Assembly: GCA_029862125.1 (NCBI GenBank)
Contig: JAOTXY010000001.1
Location: forward strand, 1 to 64,000
Reading direction: 5' to 3'
Origin: Gammaproteobacteria bacterium
GTDB taxonomy: Bacteria; Pseudomonadota; Gammaproteobacteria; GCA-001735895
DNA: 64,000 nt
The notes beneath the pieces were generated by a model. It made no database searches. It was given only the letters and a program-made list of their open reading frames with translations, and was not told the origin of the DNA. The position numbers and the translations under genes are program-made. Positions 16,752 through 26,447 of this stretch are shown piece after piece. Position 1 is the first letter of the stretch. Every line of letters begins with the position of its first letter.

Positions 16752-17747
16752 ATGTCTGAAAAAACACCCGGGTTTATTAGCCAGTGGATCAACCTGGCAC
16801 AGCCGCGGCTAGGGGCCGAGATTGTTTCCTGCAGCGACGATTTTTTCGCCGAATGCAGCCGCATGCTGAGTCCCGATGCGCCGGTATTCATCGAGGGCAA
16901 GTTCGATGATAACGGCAAGTGGATGGATGGCTGGGAATCCCGACGTCGCCGCGACGGTGGTTATGATAACGCTATCGTCAAGCTTGGGCTCGCCGGTGAA
17001 ATCAAGGGTGTCGATATCGACACCACGCATTTCACTGGAAATTACCCGCCTGAGGCCTCGCTGGAGGCATGCTTCAGCGATACCGCCCCGGATAACAATA
17101 CTAACTGGACGATGCTAATTCCACCGACCGGTCTGGATGGCGACAGTCACCACTACTTTGAAATTAGCGATAATGAGTGTTTCACCCACGTACGTCTAAA
17201 TATATTTCCCGACGGTGGCGTGGCCCGGTTGCGGGTACATGGCAGGGTCGTCAGCGATCTGACTGCCCTCGATAAATCTGCTACTCATAACCTGGCGGCG
17301 GTGGAACTCGGCGCGCGCGCCATCGCCTGCAACGACGCGCATTTCGGCGTCGTCGAAAACCTGCTCAATCCGGGACCGGGAATCAACATGGGCGATGGCT
17401 GGGAAACCCGTCGTCGTCGTGAACCCGGCAATGACTGGTGTATTATCGAACTCGGTCAGCCCGGCAGCGTGGAACAGGTCATCATCGATACCGCGTTTTT
17501 CAAGGGCAATTATCCCGATCGCTGCTCGATTCAGGCCGCCATGGTTGAGGACGGAGCCGCCAACTCTATTGTTACCCAGAGCCAGTCATGGTCGGAGTTA
17601 CTGCCGCCACAGAAACTGGAAATGGACAAGGTGCATGAATTCTCCGGGGAATTGCTGGCAATCGGGCCGGTCAGCCATGTCCGCATCAATATTTTTCCGG
17701 ACGGTGGTCTCAGCCGGGTCAGGATAATCGGCAAGATTGATGGTTGA
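16752..17747 (+). CDS. alc: Allantoicase
   Basis: A 331-residue protein made of two homologous jelly-roll halves (about 1-165 and 175-331), each with an NMGDGWETRRRRxPGND-like block (DGWESRRRRDGG about residue 60 and DGWETRRRREPG about 217), an IDTxxFxGNYP block and a VRxNIFPDGG block. This is the allantoicase family, which splits allantoate into ureidoglycolate and urea. It starts 5 bp after the 8-oxoguanine deaminase stop and overlaps allA by 8 bp. An allantoate amidohydrolase route is not seen here, so urea rather than ammonia is released at this step. Confidence 0.95.
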   Translation: MSEKTPGFISQWINLAQPRLGAEIVSCSDDFFAECSRMLSPDAPVFIEGKFDDNGKWMDGWESRRRRDGGYDNAIVKLGLAGEIKGVDIDTTHFTGNYPPEASLEACFSDTAPDNNTNWTMLIPPTGLDGDSHHYFEISDNECFTHVRLNIFPDGGVARLRVHGRVVSDLTALDKSATHNLAAVELGARAIACNDAHFGVVENLLNPGPGINMGDGWETRRRREPGNDWCIIELGQPGSVEQVIIDTAFFKGNYPDRCSIQAAMVEDGAANSIVTQSQSWSELLPPQKLEMDKVHEFSGELLAIGPVSHVRINIFPDGGLSRVRIIGKIDG

Positions 17748-18243
17748 CGCACTCAGGATACAGCCACTGACCAGTTCCGGGTTTGCGCCTTTCGGCGACG
17801 TTGTCGAGTTCGAGGGGCACGATTCCTTCCCGATCAACAAGGGCATGGCCGATCGTTATCATGCGCTTGCCGATGTCGAACTCGTTGGTGAGCAGGCGCG
17901 CGCGATCATCAGCCTGGTGGATAGCCGCGAGTTCGATATGCCGCGCAAGGTCGATCACCTCGAATATCATCCGCTCGGTAGCCAGGCCTTCCTGCCGCTT
18001 GATGCGAATTCTTTTATTGTCGTGGTAGCGCCAGCGGCTAACGAACCAGACCTCGGCAAGCTCGCCGCGTTTGTGACTAACGGCCGCCAGGGTATTAACT
18101 ATCGCCTGGGTACCTGGCACCACGTATTACTGACTCCCTATGCAGCGATGCGCTTTATCTGCGTCGATCGCACCGGCCCCGGCGACAACTGCATCGATTT
18201 CTTCATTCCTGAATCCGACCAGCTCCTTCTCGAACTTCCCTGA
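17740..18243 (+). CDS. allA: Ureidoglycolate lyase AllA
   Basis: A 167-residue cupin-like enzyme that releases glyoxylate and urea from ureidoglycolate, the end of the pathway encoded upstream. Family blocks are LTSSGFAPFGDVVE near the N-terminus, HxxSFPIN, LEYHPLGSQAFLPL, YRLGTWHHVLL and DCI-like NCIDFFIPE at the end. TTG at 17737 and ATG at 17740 are adjacent; I take ATG. It is the last gene of the plus-strand purine run. No convincing terminator follows in the 136 bp before the convergent gene. Confidence 0.93.
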   Translation: MVDALRIQPLTSSGFAPFGDVVEFEGHDSFPINKGMADRYHALADVELVGEQARAIISLVDSREFDMPRKVDHLEYHPLGSQAFLPLDANSFIVVVAPAANEPDLGKLAAFVTNGRQGINYRLGTWHHVLLTPYAAMRFICVDRTGPGDNCIDFFIPESDQLLLELP

Positions 18244-18379
18244 ATATCTCCAACAGAAGCATCGCTCCCGAAAATTCTTTCTACGGGTTGTGCTCGTGGG
18301 ATTTTGACCGAATTGCCGCTTAAAATTGGTGGTACGGTTTTTTTACGTGTTGGCGACCTGCTCTTGCGAGGTCAATTAC

Positions 18380-18796
18380 CTAGAACAGCTTTTTGGCAAA
18401 ACCAGCCATTCCTTCGGCACCCCCCAGCGAGTCGAGAAGCGATCCTCCGCTACTATTCTTGTTGATAAGCTCGGGGATCATGCCGGCCAGTCCTGAAGAG
18501 GCCTTGTCGGAGTCAATACCCAATTCGGAAGCAAACGAAGAAACCTTATCCGCGCCCAGGACATCAGTGATATTGGCACCACCGATCTCATCGTTAGCGC
18601 CATCGCCCAGCCATGATCCAACCATCGATGTCAGATCACCCGAACCAAATTGTGAAATCAGCGCTCCGATATTCAGGTCATTACCGTCACCGGGCAACAG
18701 GTTTTTTAGTGCATTGGCAACTGAACCGACGTCGAGGCCGGTGTTACCGCCACTCTTGTCCAGGAAAAGTTGTGCAGCCATTTGTAACATACTCAT
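18380..18796 (-). CDS. DUF937/YidB-like protein
   Basis: A 138-residue acidic, Gly/Ser-rich protein without signal peptide. The repeated short helices (SVANALKNLLPG, ALISQFGSGDLTSMVGSWLGDG, LGADKVSSFASELGID, ASSGLAGMIPELINK) match the DUF937/YidB family, whose molecular role is poorly known. It is monocistronic here, separated from the DUF4332 gene by a strong terminator. A moderate ribosome site (AGGAAGGATGACTC-like) precedes the ATG. I cannot assign a reaction or partner. Confidence 0.75.
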   Translation of the reverse strand: MSMLQMAAQLFLDKSGGNTGLDVGSVANALKNLLPGDGNDLNIGALISQFGSGDLTSMVGSWLGDGANDEIGGANITDVLGADKVSSFASELGIDSDKASSGLAGMIPELINKNSSGGSLLDSLGGAEGMAGFAKKLF

Positions 18797-18830
18797 GAGT
18801 CATCCTTCCTTAATTTACTTTCTATTGAAA

Positions 18831-18866
18831 ACCATTGCCCGCTGGCTCAAGCCAGCGGGCAATGGT
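18831..18866 (-). terminator. Perfect-stem terminator after the DUF4332 gene
   Basis: A perfect 17-bp inverted repeat (18831-18847 and 18850-18866) with a two-base centre lies 25 bp downstream of the minus-strand DUF4332 stop. Read on the minus strand it is followed by TTTTCAATAG, a short U tract. On the plus strand it is followed by an A-rich run. It separates the two small minus-strand genes. Confidence 0.7.
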
Positions 18867-18891
18867 TAAAAAAACAGCGTTATGCGTCTTG

Positions 18892-19299
18892 CTAGTGACT
18901 CACCATTGGAGGTAACTTACTTGCTTGTTTGATCCAATCTGACAGCATTTTTTGGCTGGGTACGGTTCTTGTAAGCTTCTTCGCTTTGTTGACTTCTTGC
19001 ATTTTTGCAGCAAGATTCGCCGCATTACGATTTTTTAATTCTTTGACTGTATCCACGCCTGATGCTTCGAGTAGCTCGGCATATTGACTAGCCACTCCTT
19101 TAATGCGGAACAAATCGGCCATGTTGACGCAGCGCAATATAATTGAACTGCTGATACCTGTTTCCTTGGCGATCCTATTTCTGCCTTGTTTTGTACCACC
19201 GTCTTTGAGTAGTCGCGCAGGGCTTGCGCAGCCAGCGGCGCGTAACTTTTTACCATATGCGGGTCCAATACCTTCAATCGCTTCAATAGATGTGCTCAC
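18892..19299 (-). CDS. DUF4332 helix-hairpin-helix protein
   Basis: A 135-residue basic protein with two helix-hairpin-helix-like modules: IEGIGPAYGKKLRAAG at residues about 7-24 and RIKGVASQYAELLEASG around 65-82, followed by TVKELKNRNAANLAAKM. This arrangement is DUF4332 (PF14229), thought to bind nucleic acid through HhH folds. The function is unknown. An FNR-type box lies 135 bp upstream with a matching -10, suggesting induction at low oxygen. A perfect hairpin terminator follows the gene. Confidence 0.75.
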   Translation of the reverse strand: MSTSIEAIEGIGPAYGKKLRAAGCASPARLLKDGGTKQGRNRIAKETGISSSIILRCVNMADLFRIKGVASQYAELLEASGVDTVKELKNRNAANLAAKMQEVNKAKKLTRTVPSQKMLSDWIKQASKLPPMVSH

Positions 19300-19746
19300 T
19301 TTTTTCTCCTATTTTGGTTTTGTTGTCGATAAACATTGCATGGCCAGATCTCTGCGATATCTCGCTTTTTAGATCGGCGGACAATATAACGAACCATACC
19401 ATAAAATAGTACTCGATTTGCACTTCCTGGTGCTTGATAAAAATCAAAAATCGTCAGGGTTTATGTCGAAACAGTAGACGGTTATCTAGTACCGATAACC
19501 AGGAAACAAGCGCTTAGTGACTCGTCCAGTAGTGATAAGAAGTGTAATGAATCGAATTAGTACCACAAGGTTAAATGCTTCGGCATAAACAGGATACCCG
19601 CCGGACCAGGATTGATTACTGGCGTTTATAAACATTTTATATTTCAATAGCTTATATTCTTTCCTTGTCCTTTGAGGACTGGCTAGAGAGCAGCATGGAC
19701 TATTTTGAACTATCTTTAAGGAGTTAGTTTTAGTGGGTATAGAACG
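19300..19746. other. 447-bp intergenic region with FNR box and a small hairpin
   Basis: No gene is supported here. Besides the FNR box described separately, GGTTATC and GATAACC (19480-19500) form a perfect 7-bp stem. AAGGAG at 19718-19723 stands 9 bp before a GTG at 19733 that opens a 19-codon frame ending in TAA, a possible leader peptide overlapping the start of the 51-residue ORF in another frame. The remainder is AT-rich with nothing else recognisable. Confidence 0.4.
19406..19447 (-). promoter_or_regulatory. FNR/Anr box and class II promoter for the DUF4332 gene
   Basis: TTGATAAAAATCAA at 19434-19447 matches the FNR/Anr consensus TTGAT-N4-ATCAA exactly. In a class II promoter the box is centred at -41.5, which predicts a minus-strand start at 19399 and a -10 hexamer at 19411-19406. 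The minus-strand sequence there is TACTAT, four of six consensus bases. The equivalent position for plus-strand transcription reads AACAGT and is poorer. Oxygen-responsive control of the DUF4332 gene is therefore inferred. Confidence 0.6.
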
Positions 19747-19902
19747 ATGGATAAACGGCCTGAATCCGTGGTGCAGGCACGGAAAATTATAAATCAGATG
19801 CAGCGCGAAATAGAGCAGCTTGAAAAAGATCTTACAGGCTGCATAAAGTTAATTGCGAGCCAGGAGACCGAGATAAACCGGCTTTCAAGAGAGCGGGATT
19901 GA
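19747..19902 (+). CDS. Small coiled-coil protein, 51 residues
   Basis: ATG at 19747 opens a 51-codon frame ending in TGA at 19902. The product is strongly charged and almost entirely predicted helix/coiled coil (INQMQREIEQLEKDL, then ETEINRLSRERD), with one Cys. No convincing ribosome site lies at the ideal distance: the AAGGAG at 19718-19723 is better placed for a GTG at 19733 in another frame. The product resembles no family I can name. It is 90 bp upstream of the phosphoribosyltransferase gene and may be in the same transcript. Confidence 0.45.
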   Translation: MDKRPESVVQARKIINQMQREIEQLEKDLTGCIKLIASQETEINRLSRERD

Positions 19903-19992
19903 CGGTTAACCTTTGAACGAGGTGAAAACCAACTGGATGCTGGTTGTGTTCGAGGGGTTGTGACAGAATTACGGCTTGATCGGGGGATCGTT

Positions 19993-20550
19993 GTGAACAA
20001 GGTTTATATAACGGCTCAGGAGTTGCTCGAAGACTCGTTTCGACTGGCTCACCAGATTTACGAGGATGGATTTCATCCACAATTTATTGTGGGTATCTGG
20101 CGCGGGGGCACCCCGGTTGGTATCGCGGTGCAAGAGTACTTCGAGTTCAAGGAAATCGAAACTGATCACATCTCCGTGCGCACCTCTTCTTATTACGGCA
20201 TTAACAAGCAAGCCAAGAAAATCCGGGTACACGGCCTGCACTACCTGATCGAAAACGCCAATGCCGATGATCGACTTTTGATTGTCGATGACGTATTTGA
20301 CTCCGGGCGCAGTGTCGATGCATTGATCAAAGCGATCAGGAAACAATCCCGTCTCAATGCCCCGGCCGAAATCCGGGTTGCCTGCCCGTGGTACAAGCCG
20401 TCAAAAAACAGTGTCAAGTTCGAACCGGACTACTACCTGCACGAAAGTGCGGAATGGCTGGTGTTTCCACACGAACTGGCAGGGCTCGATGTTGCCGAGA
20501 TAGGCGAGGGCAAAAAAGACCTCGGCAATATTCTCGAGTTATTTGAATAG
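19993..20550 (+). CDS. Phosphoribosyltransferase (hypoxanthine/xanthine type)
   Basis: A 185-residue type I phosphoribosyltransferase. The PRPP-binding motif LLIVDDVFDSGRSV lies near residue 92, and IVGIWRGGTPVG near residue 34 forms the PPi loop. The family, often annotated hypoxanthine phosphoribosyltransferase, starts with KVYITAQELLEDSFRLA, so I prefer GTG at 19993 with GGGGG at 19982-19986 as ribosome site over GTG at 19960. It may salvage purine bases, fitting the catabolic island upstream, but substrate specificity cannot be read and a non-nucleobase substrate is possible. Confidence 0.8.
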   Translation: MNKVYITAQELLEDSFRLAHQIYEDGFHPQFIVGIWRGGTPVGIAVQEYFEFKEIETDHISVRTSSYYGINKQAKKIRVHGLHYLIENANADDRLLIVDDVFDSGRSVDALIKAIRKQSRLNAPAEIRVACPWYKPSKNSVKFEPDYYLHESAEWLVFPHELAGLDVAEIGEGKKDLGNILELFE

Positions 20551-20586
20551 CCCGATTTCCCCCGCTTCGATATTGACCGCGATAAG

Positions 20587-22041
20587 CTAGTGCTGCAATA
20601 GCGCCATCATTTGCGTGACACCTGTATTCTCGAAGGTCTGCTGATTGGCACAAATGGACAATATCTGCTCCGCCTTTTTGGCATTGATGTGACCACGCAG
20701 GTAACGTTCGAACTTGGCCTTTAGCAGGGGTATGCCTTCGTCACGGCGGCGGCGATGGCCAACCGGGTAGTCGACCATGACTTCCTCGCTCGAGCTGCCG
20801 TCGTTGTAGAAAACCTGTAACGAATTGCCGATCGCGCGCTTGTCCGGCTCGAGGTATTCGCGCGTAAAACGCTCCTCTTCGCTGACTTCCATTTTCTCGC
20901 GCAATGCATCGACCCGCGGATCGCTGGCCACGTTGTCTTCGTAATGCTCAGCCTGTAAATCGCCCTTCAGCAATCCGATCGCAACCATGTACTGAAGGCA
21001 GTGATCTCGATCCGCTGGATTATCGAGTGGCCCCGTCTTGTTGATAATCCGGTCGCCCGATTCCTGGGTCTTGAGAACGATGCGATCAATATCGTCAAGC
21101 CGATTGGCGACTTCCGAGTGCAGTATCACCGCGGCTTCGACCGCGGTCTGGGCATGGAACTCTGCCGGGAACGATATCTTGAACAGGATGTTTTCCATGG
21201 TGTAGGTGCCGTAGCCCTGGGTGAACTCGAGCGGTTTCTTGCCAAAGGCAACATCCTGGAAGCCCCAGGTCGGTGCCGTGATCGCGGACGGATAGCCCAT
21301 TTCGCCGCGCTGTGCGGTAAACGCCAGGAACAATCCGCGCGACGAGGCATCGCCGGCAGCCCAGGACTTGCGTGATCCGGTATTTGGTGCGTGTCGATAG
21401 GTGCGCAGCGACGATCCGTCGAGCCAGGCATGCGAAACCGCGTTCAGGCACTCTTCCCGATTGCAGCCGAGCATCTGTGCCGCAACCGCGGTCGAGGCAA
21501 TGCGCACCAGCATAACGTGGCACAGGCCGACGCGATTAAACGAATTCTCCAGCGCTAGCACACCCTGGATTTCGTGCGCCTTGATCATCGCGATCATAAC
21601 GTCACGCATCGATAGTGACGTCCCGCCTTCGCTGACACGCTTGCGCGACAGGTAATCAGCGAGTGCCAGTATGGCGCCGAGGTTGTCAGAGGGATGCCCC
21701 CACTCGGCAGCGAGCCAGGTGTCGTTGTAATCCAGCCAACGCACCATAGCGCCGATATTCCACGCCGCGCGCACCGGGTCGAGCTCGTAAGCGGTGCCTG
21801 GAACCCGCGCCCCTTGACCCGGCATGTCGGCACCGGGAACAATCGGTCCCAGTAACTTGGTACAGGCTGGGTACTTTAACGCCAACAGGGCGCATCCCAT
21901 GCTGTCCATCCAGTCGTAACGTGCGGTTTGCATCGCTTCGTCGGATTGGGTCACGTCGTAGTCGAGCACGTAGTCGACGATATCCTGGATCACTTCATCA
22001 AATTCTGGGCGACTCGCGTCCAATACAGCAGCTTTACTCAT
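20587..22041 (-). CDS. prpD: 2-methylcitrate dehydratase PrpD
   Basis: A 484-residue MmgE/PrpD-family enzyme, the usual length, which dehydrates 2-methylcitrate to 2-methyl-cis-aconitate. Conserved blocks include [14 protein letters not shown] near residue 40, [21 protein letters not shown] around 137, [29 protein letters not shown]-like sequence near 225 and the [15 protein letters not shown] block. It lies 2 bp after prpC and ends the gntR-prpB-prpC-prpD operon. The isomerase prpF and acnD are absent; AcnB (26448-29027) can perform the rehydration to 2-methylisocitrate. Confidence 0.95.
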   Translation of the reverse strand: MSKAAVLDASRPEFDEVIQDIVDYVLDYDVTQSDEAMQTARYDWMDSMGCALLALKYPACTKLLGPIVPGADMPGQGARVPGTAYELDPVRAAWNIGAMVRWLDYNDTWLAAEWGHPSDNLGAILALADYLSRKRVSEGGTSLSMRDVMIAMIKAHEIQGVLALENSFNRVGLCHVMLVRIASTAVAAQMLGCNREECLNAVSHAWLDGSSLRTYRHAPNTGSRKSWAAGDASSRGLFLAFTAQRGEMGYPSAITAPTWGFQDVAFGKKPLEFTQGYGTYTMENILFKISFPAEFHAQTAVEAAVILHSEVANRLDDIDRIVLKTQESGDRIINKTGPLDNPADRDHCLQYMVAIGLLKGDLQAEHYEDNVASDPRVDALREKMEVSEEERFTREYLEPDKRAIGNSLQVFYNDGSSSEEVMVDYPVGHRRRRDEGIPLLKAKFERYLRGHINAKKAEQILSICANQQTFENTGVTQMMALLQH

Positions 22042-22043
22042 AT

Positions 22044-23192
22044 CTATTTCCTTTCATTAATCGGCACAAAGTCCAGGTCTTCCGGACCGGTGTAATTGGC
22101 GGAGGGGCGGATAATTTTGCCATCGATGCGTTGTTCGACCACGTGTGCGCCCCAGCCGGAAGTGCGGGAAATGACGAACAGCGGTGTGAACATGTCGGTC
22201 GGGACACCCATCTGGTAATAAGACACCGCGGAAAACCAGTCCAGGTTCGGGAACATGTTCTTCAGATCCCACATCACTGTCTCGAGGCGATCAGCCACCT
22301 CGAACATCAGCATATCGTCGTTTTCCTCGGACAGGTTCTTGGCGACACGCTTGATGACTTCGTTACGCGGATCACTGACGGTATAGACCGGATGCCCGAA
22401 ACCGATCACGATCTCCTTGTTGGCGACACGCTCGCGGATATCGGTCTCGGCCTCATCGGCCGAGCTATAACGCGATTGAATTTCAAACGCCGCTTCGTTG
22501 GCGCCGCCGTGCTTGGGGCCGCGCAGCGCGCCGATCGCGGCGGTGATGCAGGAGAACAGGTCGGAACCGGTGCCGGCGACCACGCGCCCGGTAAAGGTGG
22601 ATGCGTTGAACTCGTGCTCGGCATAGAGAATCAGTGAGATATGCATCGCCCTGACCCAGGACTCGCGGGGCGGCTCGCCGTGCAGCAGGTGCAGAAAATG
22701 GCCGCCGATGGAATCGTCTTCGGTAACGAGTTCGATGCGCTTGCCGTGGTGGCTGTAGTGATACCAGTAAACCAGCATCGAGCCGAAGCAGGCCATCAGG
22801 CGATCGATGATAGTGCGCGCCGCGTCGACGTCGTGATTGTCTTCCTCCGGTATCTGGCATCCCAGCGCGGAGCAACCAGTGCGCATGACATCCATCGGGT
22901 GCGTACTAGTCGGCAGTTGTTCGAGCACGGTTTTAACCGTGTTGGGAAGATCGCGCATCGCTTTCAGCCGTGCCTTGTAAGCATCCAGCTCATCCTGGGT
23001 CGGCAGTTTTTCATGCACGATCAGGTAGGCGATTTCCTCGAATTCGCAGGTTTCCGCGATATCGAGAATATCGTAACCACGGTAATGCAAATCATTGCCG
23101 GTTCTACCGACGGTGCAGATTGCGGTGTTGCCGGCCGCGGTGCCGGACAACGCAACTGATTTCTTGGGCGCTAACCCGGGCGCTTCACTCAT
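22044..23192 (-). CDS. prpC: 2-methylcitrate synthase PrpC
   Basis: A 382-residue citrate-synthase-family protein that condenses propionyl-CoA with oxaloacetate. Residues typical of this branch are [18 protein letters not shown] near the N-terminus, [28 protein letters not shown] with the first catalytic His region, GPKHGGANE and [14 protein letters not shown]. It shares the operon with prpB, overlapping by 4 bp at 23189-23192, and differs clearly from the longer citrate synthase at 25095-26402, so the two have separate jobs. Confidence 0.95.
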   Translation of the reverse strand: MSEAPGLAPKKSVALSGTAAGNTAICTVGRTGNDLHYRGYDILDIAETCEFEEIAYLIVHEKLPTQDELDAYKARLKAMRDLPNTVKTVLEQLPTSTHPMDVMRTGCSALGCQIPEEDNHDVDAARTIIDRLMACFGSMLVYWYHYSHHGKRIELVTEDDSIGGHFLHLLHGEPPRESWVRAMHISLILYAEHEFNASTFTGRVVAGTGSDLFSCITAAIGALRGPKHGGANEAAFEIQSRYSSADEAETDIRERVANKEIVIGFGHPVYTVSDPRNEVIKRVAKNLSEENDDMLMFEVADRLETVMWDLKNMFPNLDWFSAVSYYQMGVPTDMFTPLFVISRTSGWGAHVVEQRIDGKIIRPSANYTGPEDLDFVPINERK

Positions 23193-24076
23193 GATGTTTC
23201 CTCGCTAAATAGTTTGTCCAGTTTTTGTTCGTAATCGTGGTAATCGAGAAAGTCATACAACTCCATGCGAGTCTGCATGCCATCGACCACGTTTTGTTGG
23301 GTGCCGTCGCTTAAAATATGCTGGTAAACGTTCAGCGCTGCCAGGCTGGCAGCACGAAATGCGCTCAATGGATAAAGCGCGAGCTTGACCCCGACCGAGG
23401 CTAGCTGCTCGGTGCTGAATAACGGGGTGGCACCGAACTCGGTGATGTTTGCCAGCACCGGTACCTGCACCGCTTCAACAAACTGCCGGTATTGATCCAG
23501 TTCGGTCATGGCTTCCGGGAAAATCATATCGGCACCGGCGGCGACACAGGCCTGGGCGCGCTCGATGGCAGCCTCCATGCCTTCCACCGCGAGCGCATCG
23601 GTGCGCGCCATGATGACGAAATCGGCATCGCTGCGCGCGTCGACCGCGGCTTTAACACGATCAACCATTTCTGCGCTGGAGACAATTGCCTTGTTGGGTC
23701 GATGACCACAACGTTTCTGCATCACCTGGTCCTCGATATGGATGCCGGCGACGTTGGCGCGGATCATTTCACGGATACAGCGAGCGATGTTGAAAGCGCC
23801 ACCCCAGCCCACATCGACATCGACCAGCAGCGGCAGGCTGCTGGCATCGGTAATGCGGCGGGCGTCTTCGAGCACGTCGTTGAGCGTGCTAATGCCAAGG
23901 TCCGGGATGCCAAGGGAACAGGCCGCAACGCCACCGCCCGACAGGTATAGCGCCTGGTGCCCGCATTTCTGCGCCATGATTGCGCTGTAGGCGTTTACGG
24001 CACCGACGACCTGTAGTGGATTGTTTGCGGCTACGGCCTGTCGCAGTTTCTTCCCAGGTGAAGTGGTTTCAGTCAT
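23189..24076 (-). CDS. prpB: 2-methylisocitrate lyase PrpB
   Basis: A 295-residue isocitrate-lyase-superfamily enzyme that cleaves 2-methylisocitrate to pyruvate and succinate. It shows [32 protein letters not shown] with the Mg-binding Asp residues, [17 protein letters not shown] with the catalytic KRCGH motif, and [12 protein letters not shown]. The open frame continues to 24118, but homology begins at the ATG at 24076, which overlaps the end of the regulator gene by 8 bp. Confidence 0.95.
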   Translation of the reverse strand: MTETTSPGKKLRQAVAANNPLQVVGAVNAYSAIMAQKCGHQALYLSGGGVAACSLGIPDLGISTLNDVLEDARRITDASSLPLLVDVDVGWGGAFNIARCIREMIRANVAGIHIEDQVMQKRCGHRPNKAIVSSAEMVDRVKAAVDARSDADFVIMARTDALAVEGMEAAIERAQACVAAGADMIFPEAMTELDQYRQFVEAVQVPVLANITEFGATPLFSTEQLASVGVKLALYPLSAFRAASLAALNVYQHILSDGTQQNVVDGMQTRMELYDFLDYHDYEQKLDKLFSEETS

Positions 24077-24767
24077 TTTGATCCTCGAGAATAGTTTTAA
24101 CGATTTCCCAGGCGCCACTGATATGTCGGCGCATCAGTAGTTCGGCCAGTTCTTCGTCGCGCCGTGCGATTGCCGCGGCAATCTGGCGATGCTGTTCGAG
24201 CGCGGTTTGTGCGCGCGACGGAAATTGCCCCGATTGATGGCGACACATGCGTATTAGCTGGTACAGCTCGCCGTTTAATTTTTCCAGTATCCACTGGTTC
24301 TGACTGGCGACTGCGACGCGGTAATGAAAATCGATATCGCCCTCGCGCTGGAAGTAAGCCTTACCGTCGGTTTCACTGATAGCCGCCGCATGCTGGTCCA
24401 GCAATGCCGACAGCGACTCGATTTCAGCATCGGACATCAGGCGTGCCGCGAGTCGTGCGGCCATGCCTTCGAGGGATTCACGCGCGTTGTAGATATCTTC
24501 CATCATCCTGGTATCAAGCGTTATCACGCGTGAACCGGCATGCGGAATTCGAACAATCAGTTTGATTCGCTCGAGGCGATGAATGGCCTCGCGCAAGGGC
24601 CCACGGCTTATGCCGTATTTCAGCGCCAGGTCGGATTCGACGATTTTCGAGCCCTGCGCAAGCTCGCCGTTGATGATGTCGGACTTGATGCTGTCAAAAG
24701 TGCGCAGCGCCAGTGTCGGCGATTCATGCACCTCTTCTGCATTAACGATTGAGGGCGTTCCAGTCAT
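24069..24767 (-). CDS. GntR-family regulator of the methylcitrate operon
   Basis: A 232-residue FadR-subfamily GntR protein. The N-terminal winged helix contains [22 protein letters not shown] (residues about 48-69). The FCD domain follows, with [17 protein letters not shown] and the C-terminal [13 protein letters not shown]. It heads the prpBCD genes and most likely represses them until 2-methylcitrate or propionyl-CoA appears, a role known for GntR-type PrpR proteins in other gammaproteobacteria. This differs from the sigma54-dependent PrpR of enterics. Two identical operators lie directly upstream. Confidence 0.88.
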   Translation of the reverse strand: MTGTPSIVNAEEVHESPTLALRTFDSIKSDIINGELAQGSKIVESDLALKYGISRGPLREAIHRLERIKLIVRIPHAGSRVITLDTRMMEDIYNARESLEGMAARLAARLMSDAEIESLSALLDQHAAAISETDGKAYFQREGDIDFHYRVAVASQNQWILEKLNGELYQLIRMCRHQSGQFPSRAQTALEQHRQIAAAIARRDEELAELLMRRHISGAWEIVKTILEDQND

Positions 24768-24769
24768 AA

Positions 24770-24843
24770 ATTGTCAACAATTTAAGCGTTAATTTGCAAT
24801 AATTGATGAAAATATGCATATTTTAATCAACATTGTCAACAAT
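24770..24843. promoter_or_regulatory. Paired ATTGTCAACAAT operators flanking a 28-bp palindrome
   Basis: Identical 12-mers ATTGTCAACAAT lie at 24770-24781 and 24832-24843, the first touching the gntR start codon. Between them a 28-bp palindrome (24803-24830, 13 of 14 pairs, core ATATGCATAT) occupies the AT-rich middle. Centres are 41 and 21 bp apart, near whole helical turns. The 12-mers share the GTnAAC core with those upstream of the other GntR gene at 2870, so they are good candidates for GntR binding and control of both prpBCD and gltA-acnB. Confidence 0.65.
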
Positions 24844-25094
24844 AGTTTCGATAGAAATTGAATTTTTTAAATCGGAAATGGCGCAAAACCAGGTTTAATG
24901 CGAGCAACAAGAATTAATTTTCAAAATAAATAAACTTAATAATGATCAACAGGGTTAGCGGGATAATTCAATAATAGGTATATTGAGTGCTTGCCGTTGT
25001 CCAAGCGTTCCGGTCGCAAGGCCGGGATGGTGCCCGTCGACATCCAATTATTACAACAGTTGAACGGGTTCTGCTGACTATTGAGGAAAAACTT

Positions 25095-26402
25095 ATGAGC
25101 ACCGAAGAAACCGTAACTATTATCGATGATACCACCGGTAAAGAAGTCAAATTGCCGCTATACACGCCCACCGCCGGTCCCAAGGTGATTGATATCGGTA
25201 AGCTCTACAAGGAGCTGGGTTATTTCACCTATGATCCCGGTTTTATGTCCACCGCCAGTTGCTCGAGCGCGATTACCTTCCTCGATGGTGACAAGGGCGT
25301 ATTGCAATACCGCGGTTACCCGATCGATCAACTCGCCGAGCTGAGCTCCTACCTCGAAGTCTGCTTTTTATTGCTGACCAACCGCTTGCCTAAAAAAGAA
25401 GAACTTGAGGAATTCGAATCTACCGTCACCAATCACACCATGCTGCACGAGGCGATGATACGGTTTTTTAGTGGCTTCAGACGTGACGCCCACCCGATGG
25501 CCATCATGGTTGGAGTAGTTGGCGCGCTCGCGGCGTTCTACCACGATCACATGGATATTCATAACGAAGAGCATCGTATGATCACGGCCTATCGCTTGGT
25601 TGCGAAGATGCCGACCATTGCCGCGATGAGCTATCGCTATGCCAACGGCAAGCCCTTCGTTTATCCGAAAAATCATCTCAGCTACACCGAGAATTTTCTC
25701 TACATGATGTTCTCGATGCCGTCCGAAGACTATACGCCCGACCCGTTGCTGGCCAAGGCGCTCGACCTGATCATGATCTTACATGCCGATCACGAGCAAA
25801 ACGCGTCAACCTCGACGGTACGCCTGGCCGGTAGTTCGGACGCAAATCCCTTTGCCGCAGTCGCGTCCGGAATTGCCGCATTGTGGGGCCCCGCGCACGG
25901 CGGCGCTAACGAAGCAGTAGTGCGCATGCTGATCAATATCAACGATTCGGGCAAACCGTTGCAGGCGTTCGTTGATCGCGCCAAGGACAAGAATGACCCG
26001 TTCCGCCTGATGGGCTTCGGCCACCGGGTTTACAAGAGTTACGATCCACGCGCCAAGTTGATTCGCGAAATCTGTCATGAATTACTGAATGACATGGATG
26101 CCACCGATGAGCAGCAGAAATTGCTCGACACCGCGATGGCGCTGGAAAAGGTCGCGCTCGAAGACGAGTACTTCGTGCAGCGCAACCTGTACCCGAACGT
26201 CGATTTTTACTCGGGTATTATTTTCCTTGCAATGGGCATCCCGATGAACATGTTCACCGTTATATTCGCGATGGCACGCACCATCGGCTGGATTTCGCAA
26301 TGGAATGAAATGATGACGGACTCCGAGGCGAAAATAGGGCGTCCGCGCCAGCTCTACAACGGTGCGATCGACCTGGATTACGTACCGATTGATAAACGCT
26401 GA
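25095..26402 (+). CDS. gltA: Citrate synthase
   Basis: A 435-residue type-II (hexameric, NADH-sensitive type) citrate synthase. It has the N-terminal small beta domain ([13 protein letters not shown]), [32 protein letters not shown]-type sequence, [15 protein letters not shown] with a catalytic His, [11 protein letters not shown] and [20 protein letters not shown] ribosome site precedes ATG 25095; an upstream extension of the frame to 24987 lies in the untranslated leader. Divergent from prp genes with shared palindromes between, followed 45 bp later by acnB, suggesting coordinated TCA and methylcitrate fluxes. Confidence 0.95.
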   Translation: MSTEETVTIIDDTTGKEVKLPLYTPTAGPKVIDIGKLYKELGYFTYDPGFMSTASCSSAITFLDGDKGVLQYRGYPIDQLAELSSYLEVCFLLLTNRLPKKEELEEFESTVTNHTMLHEAMIRFFSGFRRDAHPMAIMVGVVGALAAFYHDHMDIHNEEHRMITAYRLVAKMPTIAAMSYRYANGKPFVYPKNHLSYTENFLYMMFSMPSEDYTPDPLLAKALDLIMILHADHEQNASTSTVRLAGSSDANPFAAVASGIAALWGPAHGGANEAVVRMLININDSGKPLQAFVDRAKDKNDPFRLMGFGHRVYKSYDPRAKLIREICHELLNDMDATDEQQKLLDTAMALEKVALEDEYFVQRNLYPNVDFYSGIIFLAMGIPMNMFTVIFAMARTIGWISQWNEMMTDSEAKIGRPRQLYNGAIDLDYVPIDKR

Positions 26403-26447
26403 AACGATGCCACTTATTAGTATCTATTGACCAAAGAGAATACCGAA

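Noticed and set aside
18244-18379. T7 tract at 18338-18344 as terminator of the purine operon
   Set aside because: Only a 4-bp ACCG/CGGT stem with a large loop precedes it; too weak to report as a feature.
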